A DNA stretch of 64,000 nt from Saturnia japonica (GCA_033032175.1 CM065320.1:15023413-15087412), one strand, 5' to 3'. Counted from the first letter of the stretch, positions 34,516 to 46,649 are shown. Made by a program: numbers and translations. The notes: generated by a model not told the origin, from the sequence alone.

Positions 34516-36480
34516 TAAGTCAAGATTAACTACAATAGATTACATTTTTAAGCATAAATAATAGCCCTTCTAATTTCATGTATTGCATGAAATTCACGTT
34601 TATCTGCAATGTTTATTGAATTAAGTAGGAAGTCAATACGTGGAGTATAAAGAAGAGATTAAAATGGAGAATTGCGTTAAAAAAAATGTTTTTATGAAGT
34701 CGTATATTTAAAGGGCACAAGAGAGTTCCCTTCGGTATAAACCTACAAATACCTAAGTGTCCAATATCTAATATGTGAGTGGAATATCTAATGGTAAGTG
34801 TTTGTAGGATGTCTCAAGTATACCTTCTGTGTGTTCAACCTTGGGCAACTGCGACGAACACAAATTAAAGACTTTATTCTATTATTAACAGACTTGTTTA
34901 TTTAGCCCCTAGTTAAGACGCTAGCTAGCACTCTGATCGTACAGTGCGCAGTAACTACCGATCGCAGCTCACATAATTTCACGATCAAATATAAAAATGA
35001 CGCAAAATCTTTTTGAAACTTATATTGTCTCTAAATCCGTTCTAAAAAACCCAAGAACAACATTTATGACGAAATTATTATGACGCAAACCGGCGCTTCT
35101 GTGCGAGTCCCGAGCGCGCACTAACTTATTAGCAGAGGCTCCAATTGCAAGGGGCATAAGCAAAGTGAATCTTTTGTGTTACAAGAAAGTGATATTTCAG
35201 TGATAGTCTGATGAAACTCAAAGAGTTTGCGAAATATTAGTGGCTAGTTTAAGCTAGCAATTTTATAATTGTATAAGCAAATATGTTTTGGTTTATCTGT
35301 TAATATTAAATATATGTGTGTTTATGAATTAAATAAATATTCACCTCACCACCAATTATCACGTCAGAGTCATTCTAGTAACTCTAGTAGTAATCATATA
35401 GTCGTTATGATTGATGATGATGAGTCATAGAACCTTGATTATATTTTAATATGGTTATATATGGTTGGTTGTAAAGGCATCCTACCAAAAAAGAGCGAAA
35501 TCACAATTAAAAACGTTCTTTTGAAATCTTTACCCAATCATAACTGTTTTAAGATGGTACCTATAATTTTCTGTCAGACGCAAAGCAAAATTGTCTTTTT
35601 TTTAAAATACATTGGACTCTTTAACTAAACATAATAAGACATAAATATGTTTTCATTGCAGAAATTATTAAAGAACCGAGGAAAATTTTAAAATAAAGCA
35701 GTTTTAATCTTTTTCTCGATGGTAAAATAACAAAATAAAAACCATCTAACTATACAGGCCATGTCATTGTAGATAAATTGGATCACAATTTTCATAAAAT
35801 TTATGAGCTAGGTATTTAAAAAGTCCTTTTTAAATCAAAATTATCTTTTTAGTTTTAAAATAAAAATCGTATTATTATTAAGTTATTTTTTTATTTAAAT
35901 TAACTGCAAAGAATATTTATTAAATTTTTAATTGGACAAAAATTCATTTGAAATTAGTGAATCATTGACGGAATTCTTATCTAAATTAACGAACAAAATT
36001 AAAAATTATTATTAAGTACAGAGTATTATTTTTTACATTAAATTTGTGTTATTAAATTCATGGCAATTTGCTAATTATTTTACGTTCATTAGAGTTCAAA
36101 GCTATATAAAAGAACGATTTTTATATTGATCGCGACATAAATTAGAAAAAAATAAGATACATTGTTAAGCAGGCTAGACAATCGGTTTTGTAATTTTCTA
36201 AAATATTTCTATAGTAAAATAAATACATAAATATTTTGTGTTAATAACAAAATATCAATTATTTATAAATTTTACGTAAAATATTGAAAAAAAAAAAAAA
36301 CATTGCGATCTTGTTGGAAGGAATTCCCTACATGTGATTTACGTAAGTCATGATGTAAGCGACTTTCGAGTTAATGTTATTCTGGATGCGTTGCGTTATA
36401 CTTGATTTATGAGTCATTATGTACGCGGATTTACCTGTTATTAGTTAAAGATCTTGGTTACAATGTCAATATATTTATCT
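34516..36480. other. Mostly AT-rich stretch; possible LTR remnant 34790-35370
   Basis: Bases 34790-35370 are GC-richer and end ATTAAATAAATATTCACCTC then ACCACCAATTATCACG, with AATAAA near the end, as in a long terminal repeat. No second LTR, primer-binding site or gag/pol was found. The rest is AT-rich and featureless. Confidence 0.3.
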
Positions 36481-36504
36481 ATCGGCCACTTGTAACTTGT
36501 AGGT

Positions 36505-36651
36505 GTCATATTGGTGTTAGATGACAAGAATTTTGTTGACTTTACCAAAAGTCCCGATTATGAATCAGTTGTTACGCGTACAGAATCTGCATCGAAAAAC
36601 TTGAATTTGAATCCTGAAAAAGCATACGCTGTGAAGGAAGATCACAGTTAA
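36505..36651 (+). other. Short unidentified open frame, 48 codons
   Basis: In-frame sequence reads VGVILVLDDKNFVDFTKSPD, then YESVVTRTESASKNLNLNPE, then KAYAVKEDHS and a stop. The composition (balanced charged residues, few AT-driven codons) is more protein-like than its surroundings. There is no start codon, recognised family, or convincing splice site. It could be a fragment of an old gene or transposon, or chance. Confidence 0.25.
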
Positions 36652-36839
36652 TGTCAAATCAAAGAGATACTGTGGAAGGTTTAAGCTACGATAAGAAGTG
36701 GAAATGTGGTCGGCAAGACTTTCAAAGAATAGGTTTTAATAGAAAGCTATTGCTGACTATCTATCTTCGAACGATGAATAGAGCGCGAGAGAGACAAAAG
36801 CAGCTGGGAATGATTAAACAGTAAAATAAACGAAATCAA

Positions 36840-38020
36840 AATTTTCTTTTCCCCTGTTTGTTGTAATATGACGATATATAATTAATTTGTGTATATATGC
36901 ACATAGTATAATATGGAATGAATTATCCTGACATATATAATACTAAAATATACTATTTCTTTACTTCTTAATAATTTTTTTTACTTTGTTTAAAAACAAA
37001 GCAAAAAATATATAATTACCATTATAATAATATGAAATTCTCTTTTTCTTTCTTTATTTTTTTAATTATTCTGAGGAAATTAATAGGTCTTTAATATGGA
37101 AAATAACGAATATATTTTTTATTACATTAGATAAAAAAATATTTAATTACGAAATAATTTGTATTAAATATGAGTTATCGATTGAGACGGCTATAATAGG
37201 TACAGTTGCCAGGAACCGAAAAATGTTTTCTGTCTGATTAATTTCGTTTCCACGGCTTCTAATTTTAGACGAGATTAATGATAAGCAAGTGTGGAATAAA
37301 ACAAAGTTGTACCATAAATAGAATAGATACCAAATTATGACTGTACATAGGTCAGAGGAAAACAACACTTATTGGCAAAGATTTAAGTTATACGTAAATT
37401 AAGTAAACAAATTCATTCAATTAAACAATCATTTTATTATGCAACCAACAAAGCATACAGTTGACTAAAATTAATAATACAATATATGGGTAAATTAGAA
37501 TGTAAGTGTTGCCTTAATTAAAGGTTGCTCTGATATGCTAATAATAATTAGATAAATAACTTAGGTAGTTAGTCACTACACATGTATGTGTGTTTCCAAA
37601 TATTGTCTCCGTAGCATTTGTAACTTTAGTCAATTATGTCTATTTTGGGTTCCTTGATTACGCTGCTGTATCGTTTTTGGATTCTATTCAAACAGGAGAA
37701 GTGCCCCAAATTACATTTATAGGTTTAAGTGGTGCAAATGCTGTTCTTCAAAACTGACGTAGCTCCATAAATTAATTATCGGAATACTGTTCATTAGTTA
37801 AAGATTTTAGTTTTAGGAAAAGTTGCAAACGTCATTATTATATACTTGCGTATATATTTTAAGGTATTCATATACCTTACAATAATCTCTCATCTTTATC
37901 TTTGTTAACTTTTGTAAAACTTGTTAAATAGTTTAAAATTTTATGATTCATAATTTAATTATTTTGTTTTGTATTTCTCGAGAAGCATCAGATATTTCTG
38001 ATGAGGTATATATTATATAA
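36840..38020. other. Unannotated AT-rich stretch
   Basis: Neither strand gives a supported gene or repeat. Confidence 0.4.
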
Positions 38021-38791
38021 CGAGATGTGCCCGCGACTACGCTCACGTGGACTACAGAATGCCCGCGTGAATTTTGCTCCCCCGCTCCCGGCTATTTTAA
38101 AGACGAAAATGCTTATTGTGGGTGTTCCTTAGAAGATAGACTTATACTCTCGCTGACTTTTTTGTAGGTATTTTTAATGTCTACAATTATTTAGTACATT
38201 AATTTGATATATACACACATCAAAAAAGTCTAAGCAACATGCGTGATATTACAATTTTTTCCATTTATGCGTGCGTTCACTCAAACAAAGTGCGTAGGTA
38301 AGTAAACTTTTTTGTTATTGATGACATAATGGCTGGTTGTAAAAAAAAAAAAGATTGTGTTTTGTTTTTTCATAAAATTCAAATGACTGCGAATTTGTTT
38401 GCATTTAAGTGCGTTTTAATTGCTACGTTTAGTCTTTATTTTATTATTTTACCAACCATTTAAATAAAGTTAGCGACAAAATTGAATTGTTAGATATTCT
38501 TTACGTCATGAAGCGACGTCATTTGATGGCAGATGAAATGCAAAGAGCTGTAGGGATGTTGCAAGCGGGAAGTAATCAATCTCAGGTATCTCGACATTTT
38601 GGCATTCATAGAAGTGTTATTTGTCGTCTTTGGCAGCGCTACAATAATACAGGAGAACCCGCTGAACAGCATCCAGGCCGTAAAAGGAGTACAACCACTC
38701 GGCAAGACCGGTACATACAACTGACTGCAAGACGCCAGCCGATGTTAACCGCTCGAGAGATAAGTTTGAGGCTACAAATTTCAAGTGGTGT

Positions 38792-41700
38792 TTTATTTTA
38801 TTTTTATTTTATTTTAATATTTTAAGAAAACTTACAGCTAAGTACTTATTTAAGTTACATGTATAAATTAATGAAGGCCACTTATCTAAATCATACCACT
38901 GAAGGAAGGAACTTGTAAACAAGTTCTCACATATAATTATGTACTTATATTAAAAAAAAAAAAAAGTAGACGGAAGAACACATAAATATTAACAAAAGAA
39001 ATAAGAATTCAAAAGAGCTTTCAAATTCTGCACAGTTGTATCAAATATATCAATGTCTAAATCACTAACTAATTTATTCATACTGCTGCTTACTCGAATG
39101 AAATAGGAATTTTGTCTGTAGGTAGTTCTAACTATAGGACTATAAAGTATGTTAGGGTTTCTAAATGATGCTGCCGATACACGTAGGTTAATTTTGCTCA
39201 GTATCTCCGAACAGTCAACTAGGCCATTGAGTATACACAAAAGATATGATACATCAGCTATTTCTCTTCGTGTATACAGCGGGAGCATATGAAATTTTTT
39301 ACAGCGCGATGTGTAATCTGGTACAATTATTTCAGATTTAAACTGTAAGAAACGAAGAAGCCGCTTTTGTATTTTCTCAATGCATGTGATATATATATTA
39401 TAATTAGGGTTCCAGACTTGAGATGCGTATTCAAGATGGGTTCGAACAAAAGAACAATAAAGAAATTTAAAAGTTTTAACACATTTAAATTCATTGGATA
39501 ATCGAAATACAAACCCTAATGCTTTAGAAGCTTTTTTGACAACATTATCAATATGCTTATCAAATATTAGTTTGGAGTCAAAAATAACACCTAAATCTCT
39601 AACAGCATTAACTCGTGATAATTTAGTATTTTTAAGAAAGTAATTGTGCAGAATCGGATTGAGTTTACGGGTATATGTTATAACTTAACATTTCGTGACA
39701 TTTAAGTCTAATTTATTGAGAGTACAATAATTTTGAAACTTATCTAAATCATATTGAATACGAACTACATCGGAAACAGTTTTAACAGGACATATAAATT
39801 TAAGGTCATCAGCGTAGAGAAGAATTTTGCAAGTGGTAAAACAGGATGGTATATCATTAATAAAAATGTTAAAGAGCAGAAGACCCAATAAAGATCCCTG
39901 AGGAACTCCTGAAGGAATCTGCATCGGCGAAGATGTATAGCCATTTAGAACTACAGTTTGGCATCTGTTCTTGACATAAGATGAAAACCACCTAAACAAA
40001 TTACCCCGAATCCCTATATCTCTCAGTTTGCAAAGCAGGATTTCATGATCTATCCTGTCAAATGCTTTACTGAAATCAGTATAAATTACATCTACCTGGG
40101 CAGGCTCTGACATGTAGTAAGTTATGTAATCACTAGACAGGATAAGATTTGATGTAGTAGATCTTCCTTTTATAAAGCCATGTTGCCGATCGTTAAGGGA
40201 ATGTTTAAGAGAAGGATAAAGTTGTTTGAAAACGACTTTTTCGAATACTTTAGAAAAAATGCAAAGTTTGGAGATGGGTCTGTAGTTAATGACCAAGTCT
40301 TTAGAGCCATTCTTATGAACAGGCGTAATTAAGGCAGATTTCCATATATCGGGCATTATCCCATCTTTAATAGAACGCTCATATAAAAGAGAAAGTGGGA
40401 CAAAAATACTATTTGCACACTTAACTATTAAAATGGGAGGTATGTTATCAGGACCTGCAGATTTGTTAAAATCAAGAGTTTCAAGAATTTTTTGTATATC
40501 AGAACAGACAATTTCAATAGAACTTATATTGGAAGAAGACTCAAGAATGAATGTTGAACCGTCTGTAATAGGTGAAGAATTCTGTGTATTATGTAGAAAA
40601 GAAGAATGAAAATAGTCAGAAAACATGTTACATATGATGTCACCTGATGCAGAAGAAACCAGACCATATTTCATCATGGATGGATAAGCATTACACTGGT
40701 TTTTACTTTTCACATAAGACCAAAACGCTTTGGGAGATTTCAAAATATTAATTTCAATTTGAGAGATATAATTGTGGAACATATCTTTTTCCATATGTTT
40801 AGCTCGTTCCCTTAAAGTTACGAAAGAATTGTGATCAGATAAGTTCTTATATTTTTTAAACTTTGATAAAAACTTGTATTTTTCTTTCAATACTTTAATG
40901 AGCGACGATTTATACCAAAGTGGGTATTTATTATTAGGCGTAACAGTTTTCGAGGGAATAAACTTGTTTCGTAAACTAGTCAAAGTAGAGTAAAAAAACG
41001 AAACAGATTCCTCTGTAGATTTAGAGCTAAATTCATGGCGCCAGTCTATTTCATTTATTCTTGTTGAAATTGAATCAAAGTCACCTAAGTGATACATAAA
41101 TTTAACGTACGGACACAAAGGAAGAGCGTGGAGTTCAACAAAATCTGCATTTACAACTAAGGCTTTATGGTGCTGATCCTCTGGAACCAAAGGTTCAATA
41201 CAACTTGTAACAGAGACATCACTATTAGAAAAAATTAAATCCAAGAATCTATTGTTTATGTTATTAAATGAATTGTATTGCTGTAAGTGACATGTGGCAA
41301 GGCTATCAATGAAATTAGTTTGAACCACTCCCTGAGTATTAGAAGGATAAAACGATACACCATCATCCGCTAAGGACCAGGTTAAGTTCGGTAGGTTAAA
41401 GTCCTCTAAGACAATAAATTTATCAAGGGGATTCTGAAGTACGATTTTAATTAAATTTTCCGAAAAATTTGTTAATTGTGTTGCCATCGAATTACCGAGA
41501 TTCTGATTACAAATATAAACAACACACAAATGTATTTTGTAACAAATTTTTGGTTTCTTACACTGAGCTAATATGGTCACCCAAATATCTTCAGCTGACG
41601 AGAACCACTCGGAACGAAGATTAGCGATCAGCTCACGCCGAATCGCAATTAACACCCCGCCTCCCAACAATTGATCAGTATTCGAGTAGTCTCGATCCCG

Positions 41701-42385
41701 TCGCCATATGATATAGCGAACGTCAAATAATTCGCCATTAAGAATAGAATCAGTCAACCAAGTCTCTGTAAGGCATATAATATCATACGAGTTAATACAA
41801 ATATTTCTAAGAAAAATAGCTGTTTTTGTACGAAGTCCACGTACATTTTGATAATATATAGTAATCATTTTACATGAGGGTATTTAAGTAACAATTTAGT
41901 GGAAATACTGAGCAAAAATAGTATTAACGAGGCTGTAATAAAAAGCAAAATCAAAATTATAATGTAAAAACCACGGTACAAACAAATCGCAGGAAATATG
42001 AAGGGTAGTAGAAAAAATAATAATAAAAATAAGCTGGCCGTGCCAAGACGATAAGCGAACAAAGGTGAAAGTGACCATAAAAAGTGCATAATAGCACGGA
42101 TCATTATACCAGCGATGTTCAAAATTTGCAAGCAAGCATCAGTACAACAAAATATAATTACATTGTGTGATAGATCTAATATTGTGTGAAAGCATATGTC
42201 TAGTATAGTTCTACAACTGTAAACATTACTACATGTGCTACAGAAATATATAATATAATACAATAGTTTTAGTGCAGTATTTTCTTTAGGTCTGTTTCCG
42301 ATTTGATGGCATAAACCGGTGAATTGGAGTTTTTTCTTATAAAAATTTTGCATCCCTTTACCCAGACAAACGCAAAACCCCTCAA
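38792..42385 (-). mobile_element. Jockey/CR1-type non-LTR retrotransposon inserted in the Tc1-like element
   Basis: The 3' end on the minus strand is a TAAAA-repeat tail (seen as TTTTATTTTATTTTTATTTT at 38796-38815). The 5' end lies near 42385, where Tc1 sequence resumes. It carries one long endonuclease/reverse transcriptase frame (41868-38989). The roughly 500 bp upstream of that frame hold no gag-like zinc-knuckle ORF, so the copy is probably 5'-truncated or belongs to a lineage lacking ORF1. No clear target duplication is seen at the junctions. Confidence 0.85.
38989..41868 (-). pseudogene. LINE endonuclease/reverse transcriptase, one premature stop
   Basis: Starts MITIYYQNVRGLRTKTAIFL, an APE-type endonuclease N-terminus (residues about 1-230, with LTETWL, LLGGGVLIA and LEDFNLPNLTW). 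Reverse transcriptase follows: SAGPDNIPPILI, ITPVHKNGSKDLVINYRPIS, HGFIKGRSTTSNL, YTDFSKAFDRIDH, PSGVPQGSLLGLLLFNIFIN and the catalytic YADD in ILLYADDLKF. A TAA at 39687-39685, after LNVTKC, stops the frame at 727 residues. Translation then continues in the same frame through VITYTRKLNPILHNYF, THLEYASQVWNP and RRLLRFLQ-like thumb/C-terminal sequence to a TAA at 38991-38989. There are no frameshifts. In the endonuclease, LED replaces the more usual GDFN start (EDFN). It is a young copy by its intactness; whether the family is active elsewhere is unknown. Confidence 0.88.
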
Positions 42386-43959
42386 AAGTCCTCAAACTGT
42401 GCGAAATCGACTGCATGAGTACGGCCTACGAGCTCGACGCCCAATCAGGTGCCCACCGATACGTCACGGGAATCGCGCTCGTCGATATGAATGGTGTAGA
42501 GAACGCATAACATGGACCCAGGAACAATGGGATAAAATTATGTTTTCCGATGAGTCGCGATTCGGGTTTATGCCTGATACAAGAAGGGTGCGAGTGTATC
42601 GTCGGCCCGGAAATACTGAAAGGCTCAGGTGCGTTCAGGAAGTTCATCCATACAGCGGCTCAACAGTTATGTTATGGGCGGGTATTATGAAGAACAGGCG
42701 AACTGAGCTCGTTTTTGTAAATAGAAAAATGAATGCTGAAAATTAAATTGAGGATATTCTAAGACCTTATGTCTACCCATTTGCACAAACCTTTGGCTCC
42801 GATTTTAAGTCAATGCATGACAATGCGCGTTCACATACAGCTCGGCGAACCAGTGAATACTTTGCAACGGAGAACATCCGGGTATTGCCCTGGCCTGCAC
42901 AATCGCCAGATCTCAACCCCATCGAGCACGCATGGGACATGCTCCAGAGACGTGTTTTGAAGGACTTGAATGGAGCGACAACAACCCAACAACTGAAGGA
43001 TTTGCTACAATTCCATTGGGAGCGAATACCGCAAGATGACATAAACAGTCTCATTAATTCAATGAATAATCGTTGCCGACAAGTTCTGAATAGCAGAGGA
43101 GCCCATACTTTGTATTAAATTGTTCTATTCTTTCACAATCAATACATTTTCTTTAGAAATTTCATTTTGTAAGAAAAAAGTTTTAGTTTCTTATGTATCT
43201 TAGTTTCTACAGTATATTCTAATACTGTTCATTTATGTTATTCAAATAACTTATAAAGACAACAGCTGTTATTTTTACATTATAGAACCCTAAAGATATT
43301 ATTTTAAAAATAAAATACAACGTTATAATGTGAAGAACCATCCTAAAATTTAAATTACTACAAGTTGCTTAGACTTTTTTGATGAGTGTATCTTTTATGG
43401 CTTACTCAGCGTAAATCATTTAAGTACCCTAATTGATTTACAATTACCAGTTTTTTTATTTGTGTGAAACCTAATTCTTTTTTTAAAATAAAAGTACTTA
43501 CTTTAAAAATTTAACTTCATAAAATTGTCTTTATGATGAAGTAACTTTTGTTCATAAGGATTAATGTGCCATGGCTAAAAATAATGCCCATATACCACTT
43601 TATAATTTTCAATAAATGTTTGTCACAAAATACCTTCTTGTGGCTTATGTATAAGATATAGGCATATGCTATTGCCTATTTTTTTTACATATATTAAAGA
43701 CCAATATTTTAGTTGAACATTTCATTTATGTATCATTAATTACTACGCCAGCTCACGCAGATAAATTAGTTCGGGAGGGCTTCAACTTCCGACGTACTGG
43801 ACAAAAAACAATATTTAAGCCTAACTGAGATTGGTAGCCTAATGTTAGCTTATACTATTCCACGTAAATCTGGCAATCATATACTAACAAAAATAATTTA
43901 AACAAATAAACAAGTAAAAAACTTTTCCGCATTATTATATTATATATAGTATAGATTAA

Positions 43960-44398
43960 CAACATTCTTTGGTGGACATAAATTATCTGTGTCTAGTTAA
44001 ATATAATTCAAGCACATGGTCAATAGAAAAACGTAGTTACTTTACAACTGTTTATATAGGTACTTATAATAAACAGATAATAATACAAAAGTTATTTTCC
44101 ATTCTAAACACAATGGTATACATATCACATACGAGTAATATACGAATACGATTACGTATTGGAATGTAAATTTTTGTGCGACGTATCCAATCTGTTAAAG
44201 AATGGAAATCATTGCGGAACATTTCGATGGAATCTCAATGACTTTTATCATTTGTTTATATTATAATAGAATTTAAAAAATCGGCATATATCTACTTATA
44301 TTTTGAACGTAACTTAAGACTGGTAGACTTGAAAAATCTGTTAAGCTGTTTTTGCTTGACCGTGTAACAAATAAGCAAACTTTAACATTTACAAAATA
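43960..44398. other. Unannotated AT-rich stretch
   Basis: Only short AT-driven open frames occur between two Helitron-like elements. Confidence 0.4.
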
Positions 44399-44916
44399 CT
44401 AGATGACCCGGTGAACTTCGTACCACCTAAAACTGTTTTTTTCAACTCTTCAAAAATAACATACATAACATGCATACATACGCGTCACTACATAACTCAT
44501 AGACATACAAAGGGTAATTAATAACTCATGTGTACTCATCTTTAAAAAAAGTAACACGCAGACACACAGACGTACACTAACAAACGCACACACACACACC
44601 TCAGTTTTGGTTTTTGTTTTTTTTTTTTTTTTTTAAGTTTTGTACTTCATTATGGTTACGTATTGTTTTAAAAAACCGAAAAAACTATTGAACGCCATAT
44701 ACTGAAAGTAATTCGAAGTGGTGATTCCTATAAAAATTACAAATTTTTTTTTTTTCATTTTTGGGCTGTTCCTTTGAGAATCTTCCTAATTTTGCTTTTT
44801 CTTAATCCACCCCTGTATTGAGGCGAACAAAACAAAAAAATGATTATTCAAATCGGTTGAGCCTTTCTCAAGTTCAATCCAGACAACGCACGGCAACTAA
44901 TTTTTATATATATAGA
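44399..44916 (-). mobile_element. Helitron-like element, family with GACCCGGTGAACTTCGTACC 3' end
   Basis: On the minus strand it starts A|TCTATATATATAAAAATTAG and ends GTACGAAGTTCACCGGGTCA then TCTAG|T. Internal simple sequence includes CACACACACACACC and a T18-like run (44617-44635). The start resembles families A, B and C. Confidence 0.7.
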
Positions 44917-44927
44917 TTATAACTTCC

Positions 44928-45119
44928 TTATTAGCCTGGTGGTCGTGAGCGCGATTGTCATGCTCGAGGTTCTGGATTTGATTCCCAGGTCGAGTAAAGT
45001 GTTATTGGGTTTTTCTATAAAATTTTCAGTAGCAGCTCGGAGTTTGGGTTTGTGCCCGATTAATGTCGATAGGTTCGCCCCCTATTATATGTGACCTAAA
45101 AACATACCTGGGGAATTAA
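44928..45119 (+). repeat. tRNA-derived SINE, family 1
   Basis: TTATTAGCCTGGTGGTCGTG (A-box side), TTTGATTCCCAGGTCGAG, AGCAGCTCGGAGTTTGGG and CCCCTATTATATGTGACC. The tail is lost after CATACCTGGGG. Confidence 0.8.
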
Positions 45120-45134
45120 GGAATTTCTATAGTA

Positions 45135-45340
45135 GGATTTATTGAGGTAGATAATAGGCTATGTAGTTTCACGCTGCGATCCTAAGCAGTGCAGCAGTAA
45201 TCATAAACATCAGGCAATCCGACAAGCTGCCTGCAGCATAAGCATAATGTATAAATACGTATCGTGAGAACAAAGATGCTTAAGGGCGCTTTGGTGGAGA
45301 GTTGATCGAATAATTTTAACAAATTTAAAGCCCTAGAGTT
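45135..45340 (+). repeat. Dispersed lepidopteran repeat fragment
   Basis: GGCTATGTAGTTTCACGCTG then CGATCCTAAGCAGTGCAGC, related to 29620-29765 and 55040-55193. Confidence 0.5.
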
Positions 45341-46225
45341 CATCTATTCACAAATATTATACTTTACAGGTCATTTATTTTAACTCTTTACAATTAGAAC
45401 TATTATCAGTATGACGAAAGTTTTCACAAAGATATTTCTTTCTTGACTACGAATGTTTATCTTATACTATTATAAGTGAGCAATTCTTGTATGTATGTAA
45501 TATGTTATTGGTTTCTCGGAAACGGCTCCAACGATTTGGATGAAATTTTGTATTTAGATAATGTTTTGCATTAGAAGTTTATCTTAATTTTTTTTCTTTT
45601 TTTTTTAAATTCCGATCATAGCTCCGTCGCCCAGATACTAACAATAAACACAATATTGTATGCAATATATTGATTTAATATTCACTGAAATCATATAACG
45701 TTCACAGTGATAAGTTAATTATTTGTTTCATTAGCTACCAGAAGCATTGTGAATCGATGCTTAACGCAGTTAACCAACCGACCTTTACGATAATCTACAA
45801 AAATAATCTTAACGTATCTCATGCATTATAATTCTTGACGGATATGAAACTATACAGTTTAATTAGGTATGTATTCATATAGATGTAATATTGCATTTAT
45901 AATGTGAAATAGACAAAGTAGATGCTTCGTTGTATCTACATCAGATACTGAACAATTTAAAGTTTTAATGCAAATAAGCATACTCTACCTCTCCCAGAGG
46001 TGCATGAGAAAGGTATGTAAGGTACATATACATATATTATGGTAGTGCTAAAATCGACTATTATATATTCGAGTCTATATCCATATAATCTAAGAGGTCC
46101 ACTGACTGAAATTACAATTTTAAATCTGTTTAGTCAGCGAATTAATGAGTAGACCTTTCGTTTTGTATATACAGATTATTTAATAAACCTTTTTAATTCC
46201 TTTTTTATCTTTTGTTAAATAATAC
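45341..46225. other. Unannotated AT-rich stretch
   Basis: Bases 45465-45650 carry short-repeat wording (GGCTCCAACGATTTGGATGA) also typical of dispersed elements. I searched for continuations of the 46226-46330 exon and found none. Confidence 0.4.
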
Positions 46226-46330
46226 CTTGGCACATTGACAGTTCTGTCCCTGATTGGTACAACACAGTCCAAACACGACGGCGACCACCAAGAGTTGCTG
46301 TCTTACTGACCTGCATAAATACCTCTTCAT
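46226..46330 (-). CDS. Candidate first coding exon with signal-peptide-like sequence
   Basis: The ATG at 46330 opens 35 codons: MKRYLCRSVRQQ, a hydrophobic LLVVAVVFGLCC, then TNQGQNCQCAK. They end on a codon boundary at a GTATTA donor (46225-46220). A basic N-region, a hydrophobic core and a polar cysteine-containing end fit a secretory signal or a single membrane anchor. Acceptor-like CTCTTAAG and TTTATGCAG occur just upstream and inside. I do not recognise a protein. No following exon was found between here and 6.4 kb except the transporter exons, whose 6411 acceptor is in the same phase, so it could be an alternative first exon of that gene. It may also be spurious. Confidence 0.35.
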
Positions 46331-46649
46331 GTTACGCTTAAAGGACCCGATGTCTTAAGAGGATTTAAAAAGTAATGATATCCCATCAAAAACATGATTG
46401 TAAAATAAGAGCCAAGTTCAATATTATGATATATGCCTTAGTTGTTGACCTCAACGACAAAAGTAATGAGATCGAAATGGGTGCCAAGTGCGATGGTTAA
46501 CCCTGAAATTTATTTATACAAAACATAAAATATTTTTTAAAAACTTATAATATAATTTCTGCTTAGGATAATATATTGAAACCTAAGGTCTAACTTGACT
46601 AGTTCGAATGAATACAAGAATTATTATTAAGTACCTACTAAAATAGTCA

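Larger units (their letters stand above)
38508..43118 (+). pseudogene. Tc1-type DD34E transposase, interrupted
   Basis: The N-terminal part (38508 to about 38791) reads MKRRHLMADEMQRAVGMLQA and a helix-turn-helix QVSRHFGIHRSVICRLWQRY, then LTAREISLRLQ, which binds the terminal repeats in this family. The LINE insertion follows. The C-terminal part (about 42385-43118) resumes at SPQTVRNRLHEYGLRARRP. The catalytic residues are intact: D in MFSDESRF, D in MHDNARSHTA, and E in SPDLNPIEHAWDML, 34 residues after the second D. One in-frame TAA (42744-42746) sits where the family has Tyr-Ile-Glu-Asp-Ile-Leu. About two codons at the LINE junction are not accounted for. The ATG at 38508 is chosen over the upstream TTG frame. 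It cannot make active enzyme. Confidence 0.85.
38214..43388 (+). mobile_element. Tc1-like DNA transposon, itself split by a LINE
   Basis: Terminal inverted repeats: left CACACATCAAAAAAGTCTAA then GCAAC (from 38214), right reversed CACTCATCAAAAAAGTCTAA then GCAAC (to 43388). A TA lies outside each end (38212-38213, 43389-43390), the expected Tc1/mariner target duplication. Without the LINE (about 38792-42385) the element is about 1.6 kb, normal for Tc1. It encodes one transposase in the plus orientation. Confidence 0.9.
38021..43955 (-). mobile_element. Helitron-like element (family B 5' part, family A 3' part) split by a Tc1-like insertion
   Basis: On the minus strand the 5' end is A|TCTATACTATATATAATAT at 43955. 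Family B sequence runs to about 43490, and family A sequence follows (ATTTACGCTGAGTAAGCCAT). The element is cut at the TA at 43389-43390, resumes at 38213 (TATATCAAATTAATGTACTA), and ends CGTAGTCGCGGGCACAT near 38021 with a damaged CTAG. Removing 38214-43388 plus one TA leaves a continuous element of about 760 bp, comparable to the uninterrupted copy at 61301-61778. Confidence 0.7.

Noticed and set aside
41865..42416. 183-codon minus-strand frame as LINE ORF1 (gag)
   Set aside because: Its first part is antisense to the Tc1 transposase across the insertion junction. The rest is hydrophobic and lacks a CCHC zinc knuckle.
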